DNA from: an uncultured Veillonella sp. | GTDB lineage: Bacteria > Bacillota > Negativicutes > Veillonellales > Veillonellaceae | Reading direction: 5' to 3' | Length of the DNA stretch: 17,260 nucleotides | NCBI GenBank assembly: GCA_900552715.1 | Contig: USAV01000030.1 | Location: 1-17,260 of the forward strand | Part shown: positions 13,385 to 17,260 of the stretch, one piece after another | Layout: every line of letters begins with the position of its first letter | How positions within the stretch are numbered: position 1 is the stretch's first letter | Notes under the pieces: model-generated | What the model saw: the letters and a program-made list of their open reading frames with translations, nothing else | Databases searched by the model: none | What the model was told of the DNA's origin: nothing | Position numbers and translations under genes: made by a program

Positions 13385-14569
13385 TTATATACGATTATAT
13401 TTTTCATCCTCAGGAAAAGCGATAATAGCACAAATAATTACAAATATTGTGATTACCCCCATCATAGGATCTGCCGTATCATTTGGTAAAAATGTAAGGA
13501 TCAACGATGATACGATGCCACTACCATATTGCATGGCACCTAGGAGTGCTGCCCCAGAACCTGCCATTCTACCTGCTCTATCTAATGCTAAGGCATTTGT
13601 TACAGCCGCAATAATGCCGTTCATAGAGAAGAATAAGAAACAGCCAATAACGATTAACCACAGGGAATGATAGCCTATGATTATCAACCCCATTACAACA
13701 GATACACAAATAGCAGCAAATAAGGTGGCAAATCTCAATAATCTATCGAGACGTATAGCACTTACAATGCGTCGATTGATGGCGCTTAATAACATGACGC
13801 CAATAATATTAACAGAAAAGAGATAACCAAAGTACTCTTTTGGTACCTCATAGACATCAATATATACATAAGGCGAACCTGTTAAAAACGCATAGATAGC
13901 AATATAAAAAGAGCTAACACATAGCGTATATTTCATAAAACCTTTGTTACGTAATAAAATCCAATAATTATTATAGGTATGACCTATCGACTTTTTACTA
14001 CGCTTCTCTAACGGATGTGTTTCTGGAAGTACTAATACGGCAACGAGCATCAGAATACCGATAGCAACTAATAACCAAAAGATTGAATGCCAAGTATACC
14101 ACACGAGTAGATGCCCTGCTAGCATCGGCCCTGCAATAGGCGCTATGGCCATAACAATAGCTAAGGTAGATAACATTTTAGCAGCTTCAGTTCGCCCATA
14201 TAAGTCGCGAATCATAGCCCGTGATAACATAGGTCCTACGCAAGCACCAAATGCTTGGAACACGCGCCAAGCCAGCAACTCCATCATGGATGAACTCAAT
14301 GCACACCCCACAGAACCAATGATAAATAAAACTACCCCCATAATCAGTGGCTTCTTACGTCCAATTTTATCGCTAACGGCGCCCCAGAAAAGTTGAGCTA
14401 GCGCAAAACCTATTAAGAAACCAGTCAACGTTAACTCCGCATCACCATTAAGATCTCGCCCCATCTCAGGCATGGCAGGTAAATAAATATCCGTCGACAA
14501 TGACGTAAACGCCATTAATGCACTTAATATAGAAGTAAAAAGCCATCCTTTATTGCTAATCGTCAGCAT
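13385..14569 (-). CDS. MFS multidrug/metabolite exporter, Bcr/CflA type
   Basis: 394 residues with about 12 membrane helices. The family signature TDIYLPAMPEM (26-36) closes helix 1, and MFS motif A GAVSDKIGRKK (63-73) lies between helices 2 and 3. Helix 4 (ALSSSMMELLAWRVFQAFGACVGP) and helix 5 (AIAPIAGPMLAG) also match Bcr/CflA. These inner-membrane proton antiporters export drugs such as bicyclomycin and chloramphenicol, or small peptides and cysteine; the physiological substrate cannot be told here. The start is set at the ATG 14567-14569, preceded by GGAAGTGGTGA; an in-frame ATG at 14606 has no ribosome binding site. It is a single-gene unit with its own promoter and terminator. Confidence 0.9.
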   Translation of the reverse strand: MLTISNKGWLFTSILSALMAFTSLSTDIYLPAMPEMGRDLNGDAELTLTGFLIGFALAQLFWGAVSDKIGRKKPLIMGVVLFIIGSVGCALSSSMMELLAWRVFQAFGACVGPMLSRAMIRDLYGRTEAAKMLSTLAIVMAIAPIAGPMLAGHLLVWYTWHSIFWLLVAIGILMLVAVLVLPETHPLEKRSKKSIGHTYNNYWILLRNKGFMKYTLCVSSFYIAIYAFLTGSPYVYIDVYEVPKEYFGYLFSVNIIGVMLLSAINRRIVSAIRLDRLLRFATLFAAICVSVVMGLIIIGYHSLWLIVIGCFLFFSMNGIIAAVTNALALDRAGRMAGSGAALLGAMQYGSGIVSSLILTFLPNDTADPMMGVITIFVIICAIIAFPEDEKYNRI

Positions 14570-14662
14570 ACAGTCACCACTTCCATATTCAACTATATGA
14601 GCTTTCATATAAACCGAACTATATTAAATATATATACATTATATCAAAAATATACATAAGGA

Positions 14663-14691
14663 TATATAAACTTCTAATATAATTTCAACAA
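14663..14691 (-). promoter_or_regulatory. Candidate promoter of the MFS gene
   Basis: TTGTTG (14686-14691), a 17-bp spacer, and TATATA (14663-14668) on the minus strand. It lies just beyond the terminator hairpin at 14696-14714. The sequence around it is so A+T-rich that alternative -10 boxes exist. Confidence 0.5.
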
Positions 14692-14721
14692 AAAAGCGTA
14701 GTAAAATACTACGCAGATTTT
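14690..14721. terminator. Terminator hairpin C
   Basis: A perfect 8-bp stem, GCGTAGTA (14696-14703) with TACTACGC (14707-14714), and a 3-nt loop. It is followed by TTTTTT on the minus strand and by AGATTTTT on the plus strand. It is the last of three hairpins downstream of the MBL-fold gene. Confidence 0.8.
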
Positions 14722-14740
14722 TGATTATTTAAGTAAAGAT

Positions 14741-14785
14741 AAAAGCCTAACGCAATAGAGTATACAAAATACTCGCACGCTAGGC
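14741..14785 (-). terminator. Hairpin A, two-tier stem with U-tract
   Basis: An outer stem, GCCTAACG (14745-14752) with CGCTAGGC (14778-14785), encloses an inner stem, GAGTAT (14758-14763) with ATACTC (14769-14774). The minus strand continues TTTTATC. It could be a terminator for the nuclease operon or a structured RNA element. Confidence 0.6.
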
Positions 14786-14811
14786 AATCCTCTTAAAACT
14801 GTTTATAAGAT

Positions 14812-14849
14812 GAGCCTAACGCTACCATACGTTGATGGCTCGCCTTTTT
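14812..14849 (+). terminator. Hairpin B, terminator-like on the plus strand
   Basis: GAGCC (14812-14816) pairs with GGCTC (14837-14841), and AACG (14818-14821) with CGTT (14830-14833). The plus strand continues GCCTTTTT. No plus-strand gene precedes it in this gap. It shares AGCCTAACGC (14813-14822) with hairpin A (14744-14753). Confidence 0.5.
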
Positions 14850-14886
14850 ATTTATTATACAACACAAACAGAACTTCTTAAAGAAA

Positions 14887-16062
14887 TTATATGATAAATG
14901 GCTCATTGTCATTAACAACATACACATTTCTATGGGGTGCTAATTCCTCTAATCTCTCGGGATTATCAGTATGAACCGGAATAATAGCATCCGGATTAAC
15001 TAGTTCTATAAACTTAATCAAATCATCCTTAGACACATGACCACTGGCATGACATATATAGGTTGGGTAGGTTTCTAACAAAGCTTTCAATGCTAGGTTT
15101 TCTTCAATATATCCGGTCCACATGGAATATATGATACGCACATCATCTTTAGGGAGCGCTTTAATTTGAGAAATAAAATTTTCTGTTCCTCTTACTAAGG
15201 AAACAAACCCATGATCCATATAATATTTAGGATACGGTCCTTTATTAAGAACTAGTGGTCTATCATGTCTACGATACAAAGAGCTTTCATAATATACATT
15301 ATTTATGACAGTATCTAATATTCTTTTCTGATAAGCATCACAAATTAAGACTTTATCAGACGGCATATTCTGCCATATTCCCATAATACGGTCAATATTT
15401 GTAGAGGAACACATAACAAAAACATATTTCCCATCTTGAATATATGAAGAAATATCATCTAATACTGCTAATTCAGATATACAATCCTCTGTTGCTCTAG
15501 ATAATGATGTACCCTCTGTAATCAATACATCAATTTCACCTATATAAGTCTTAACTAACTTCTCTAATACATGATGGCGTAACCCATGCATCCGGAAATC
15601 ACCTGTATATAAGACACGTTTACCTTCTGCTTCAATGACAAACATATAACTATCCGCAGCACTATGATCAATAACTAAAGGTCTGATATGTATATCACCA
15701 ATAGAAAAGGCTTCTCCGCCCCGAAATGTATTAGCACCTAATAAGCGCAAATATAAGTCTCTATCTTGATGTTCAGCACCTATTAGCGCGATTTCCTTAC
15801 TTAATTCACCCATATATATAGGAATTTCTGATAGTGCAGAAGTTAGTTGGCCTAAGTGATCCATATGATAATGAGAAATCACAATACCATCACAGTTAGG
15901 TATCCCTTTCGTAACCCCATCAATATCTAGTTTATTAGGTGTGTACATTTCATCTAACGTTAATTCGTTACCAAAATCTAATATAATACGAGTAGATTCT
16001 GTACTAATTTCTATAGCACTACCACCAATTTGATGAGTACCACGATGGATAATTATATTCAT
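14887..16062 (-). CDS. Metallo-beta-lactamase-fold, beta-CASP (RNase J-like) protein
   Basis: 391 residues. The MBL metal motif SHYHMDHLG (63-71) supplies H64, H66, D68 and H69; H133 in VIDHSAADS and D155 in YTGDFRMHG complete the two-metal site. The beta-CASP features follow: E183 in ITEGTS, and H338/H342 with H364 in CHASGHVSKDDLIKFIELVNPDAIIPVHTD, the arrangement seen in RNase J and related RNA-processing nucleases. It is shorter than RNase J (about 550) and lacks that enzyme's C-terminal domain, so it is not the housekeeping copy. Its ATG (16060-16062) lies 2 nt after the PD-(D/E)XK gene, and AAAAGG overlaps that gene's end. A nuclease acting on RNA or on 5'-phosphorylated nucleic acid is most likely; a hydrolase on another substrate is possible. 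Confidence 0.85.
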   Translation of the reverse strand: MNIIIHRGTHQIGGSAIEISTESTRIILDFGNELTLDEMYTPNKLDIDGVTKGIPNCDGIVISHYHMDHLGQLTSALSEIPIYMGELSKEIALIGAEHQDRDLYLRLLGANTFRGGEAFSIGDIHIRPLVIDHSAADSYMFVIEAEGKRVLYTGDFRMHGLRHHVLEKLVKTYIGEIDVLITEGTSLSRATEDCISELAVLDDISSYIQDGKYVFVMCSSTNIDRIMGIWQNMPSDKVLICDAYQKRILDTVINNVYYESSLYRRHDRPLVLNKGPYPKYYMDHGFVSLVRGTENFISQIKALPKDDVRIIYSMWTGYIEENLALKALLETYPTYICHASGHVSKDDLIKFIELVNPDAIIPVHTDNPERLEELAPHRNVYVVNDNEPFII

Positions 16063-16064
16063 AC

Positions 16065-17153
16065 TTACCTTTTACTAGGAATAGTTAGTAATGTCTCTGC
16101 TCGATATAATCGATCTAATTTTCTAGACCAACCTTTTATATTAGTTGGATAAGAAACTTTACTATCTGTATCAGCACGTAATACAACAAATCGAATTTGT
16201 TTTAAATTAGGCTCTTGTGCCAAGATTTCTTCACATAAAGTTCGTAACGCCTTACGTTTACTAGAATCAATCAGTTCTTTACACTCTTTATGCTGCTGAG
16301 ACTCAACAGTATTAGATGGATAATTAGCTTCATTTACTTTTTTTGGAACAATACGAAGCATCAAATTAGTCTCTGCTCCACCATCATCGGCTTTACAAGA
16401 TTTTTCATCAAATAAAATTACTAATTCTGCTTTATCAGTATGCTTATATTTAGGTAATTCCTTTAGGTTCTTTATCCCACCGTGACCAACATCAGACTTA
16501 ATCTGATTTAAATCCAGCAATTTATAATATGTATAAGCTTCTAAAATACAGCGTAATAAAGTTTCATCACTACCAGACGGACGATATTTCAATTCAATAA
16601 CAGAATAACATTTATCATCAGTGTTATAACCTAATAAATCTATTTTCCCATAAGAATCATCTTGTGTCTCTTTTAATGGTGTTTGGTAATCAAAAATATA
16701 CCCTAATCCAGCAACTTCACGTTGATAAAACAATAACTTCGCTAAAATTTCCTCTTTTCTATTTGTTCCTTGTAACTTTTCCATCTCTACTTTTTCAGAA
16801 GGAGTATGAGCTGTATCAAAGTGATTTGGTCGTACCGGAGCTAATTCTTTCCAAGATTGTAAAAGATTTTTTGATAAAAGAGTACTAGAAATAACTTCAC
16901 TATAACGATTCTTATCCTCTTGAATCGCGCCTTTTACATAGCCTTTGTAATTTACAATAGGCGCCTTATAAAAGTTTGCTGCAAATCTTTTTACTTCAAT
17001 ATAGTTATCTTCTTGCTTTACCTTTTTAGTTTTTTCATTATTGTTCTTTTTATCAGTTTTATTTTGACTAAAAATAGTTTCCAACTCATTAAATTTAACT
17101 TCTCGATCAATAGCTTTACAAATTAATTCATATGCTTCTTTACAGTCCAACAT
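16065..17153 (-). CDS. PD-(D/E)XK-like nuclease of unknown family, partner of the RNase J-like gene
   Basis: 362 residues with no family recognised as a whole. Residues 131-210 fit a PD-(D/E)XK core: EE at 134-135 in the leading helix, D172 in GKIDLLGY, E187-L-K189 in YSVIELKYR, and then E205-A-Y-T-Y in the following helix. Residues 30-50 are a Lys/Asn/Glu-rich low-complexity linker after a short N-terminal helical part; the C-terminal third (about 280-362) is mixed and unassigned. It is complete: the ATG at 17151-17153 follows AGGGAGG by 7 nt. It is the first gene of a two-gene unit with the MBL-fold protein. It is visibly A+T-richer than the ribosomal region (17 kb end), consistent with horizontal acquisition. 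Nuclease activity is inferred from motif spacing only. Confidence 0.65.
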   Translation of the reverse strand: MLDCKEAYELICKAIDREVKFNELETIFSQNKTDKKNNNEKTKKVKQEDNYIEVKRFAANFYKAPIVNYKGYVKGAIQEDKNRYSEVISSTLLSKNLLQSWKELAPVRPNHFDTAHTPSEKVEMEKLQGTNRKEEILAKLLFYQREVAGLGYIFDYQTPLKETQDDSYGKIDLLGYNTDDKCYSVIELKYRPSGSDETLLRCILEAYTYYKLLDLNQIKSDVGHGGIKNLKELPKYKHTDKAELVILFDEKSCKADDGGAETNLMLRIVPKKVNEANYPSNTVESQQHKECKELIDSSKRKALRTLCEEILAQEPNLKQIRFVVLRADTDSKVSYPTNIKGWSRKLDRLYRAETLLTIPSKR

Positions 17154-17188
17154 TATGAATCCTCCCTAATAACAATTTACTCCACTAC

Positions 17189-17260
17189 CTGTCTCTTATA
17201 CACATCTCCGAGCCCACGAGACCAGAGAGGATCTCGTATGCCGTCTTCTGCTTGAAAAAA
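17189..17260 (+). other. Illumina Nextera adapter read-through (artefact, not genomic)
   Basis: 17189-17207 is the Tn5 mosaic end CTGTCTCTTATACACATCT; 17208-17222 is CCGAGCCCACGAGAC; 17223-17230 is an 8-base index, CAGAGAGG (as recalled, Nextera N708). 17231-17254 is the P7 flow-cell sequence, beginning ATCTCGTATGCC and ending CTGCTTG. 17255-17260 is the poly-A that sequencers emit past the adapter end. Confidence 0.99.

Noticed and set aside
14570..14608. ATG start extending the MFS protein by 13 residues
   Set aside because: It has no Shine-Dalgarno, and the extension is not MFS-like; the ATG at 14567-14569 has a suitable site.
14690..14860. Riboswitch controlling the MFS exporter through hairpin C
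   Set aside because: No known aptamer core was recognised, and a usable promoter lies after hairpin C, so the hairpins more simply end the upstream operon.
1..17188. CRISPR arrays, tRNA or rRNA genes, insertion sequences, selenocysteine UGA codons
   Set aside because: No spaced direct repeats, cloverleaf, transposase or in-frame UGA interrupting a conserved reading frame was seen.

Overview
The window reads like a chromosomal contig end from a low-GC, diderm Firmicute of the Negativicutes, most likely Veillonella or a close relative. This is inferred from the Firmicute-type rpsF-ssb-rpsR operon, strong AAGGAGG-type ribosome binding sites, A+T-rich spacers with short hairpin terminators, and a binding protein carrying a Tat signal but no lipobox, which suggests a true periplasm. 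No 16S or other decisive marker is present. The last 72 bases (17189-17260) are not genomic: they are Illumina Nextera read-through adapter, so biological sequence ends at 17188.

Layout. 1-2888 (minus): 3'-truncated uracil permease uraA, a SEDS glycosyltransferase (ftsW/rodA) and trmB, the last two an operon with a clear promoter. 3060-3743: an exported cysteine-free AhpD/CMD-like protein. 4022-6606: a DXS-like thiamine-diphosphate enzyme divergent from an AdhR/NmlR-like MerR regulator. The DXS-like gene has a 19-bp-spacer MerR-type promoter with a near-consensus AdhR operator. 6702-9307: a probable selenium/sulfur module (DUF3343 carrier, YedE transporter and a divergent cysteine desulfurase/selenocysteine lyase-like enzyme). 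9357-11852: a tight three-gene operon of a Tat-exported ModA-like binding protein, a NapH-like polyferredoxin and a NifB-class radical SAM protein, with no nitrogenase genes in view. 11853-12227 is non-coding.

12224-13351: rpsF-ssb-rpsR with promoter, a structured leader that can hide the rpsF Shine-Dalgarno, and a strong terminator. 13385-14569: a Bcr/CflA-type MFS exporter. 14690-14850: three consecutive hairpins. 14887-17153: an A+T-rich two-gene cassette, a PD-(D/E)XK-like nuclease followed 2 nt later by a beta-CASP/RNase J-like metallo-beta-lactamase-fold protein, whose promoter lies beyond the contig end.

The best candidates for undescribed biology are the nuclease + RNase J-like pair, the ModA/NapH/NifB operon, and the aldehyde-regulator-controlled DXS-like enzyme that lacks the usual substrate-phosphate arginines. 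These functions are inferred from motifs and gene order read by eye; no database search was run.
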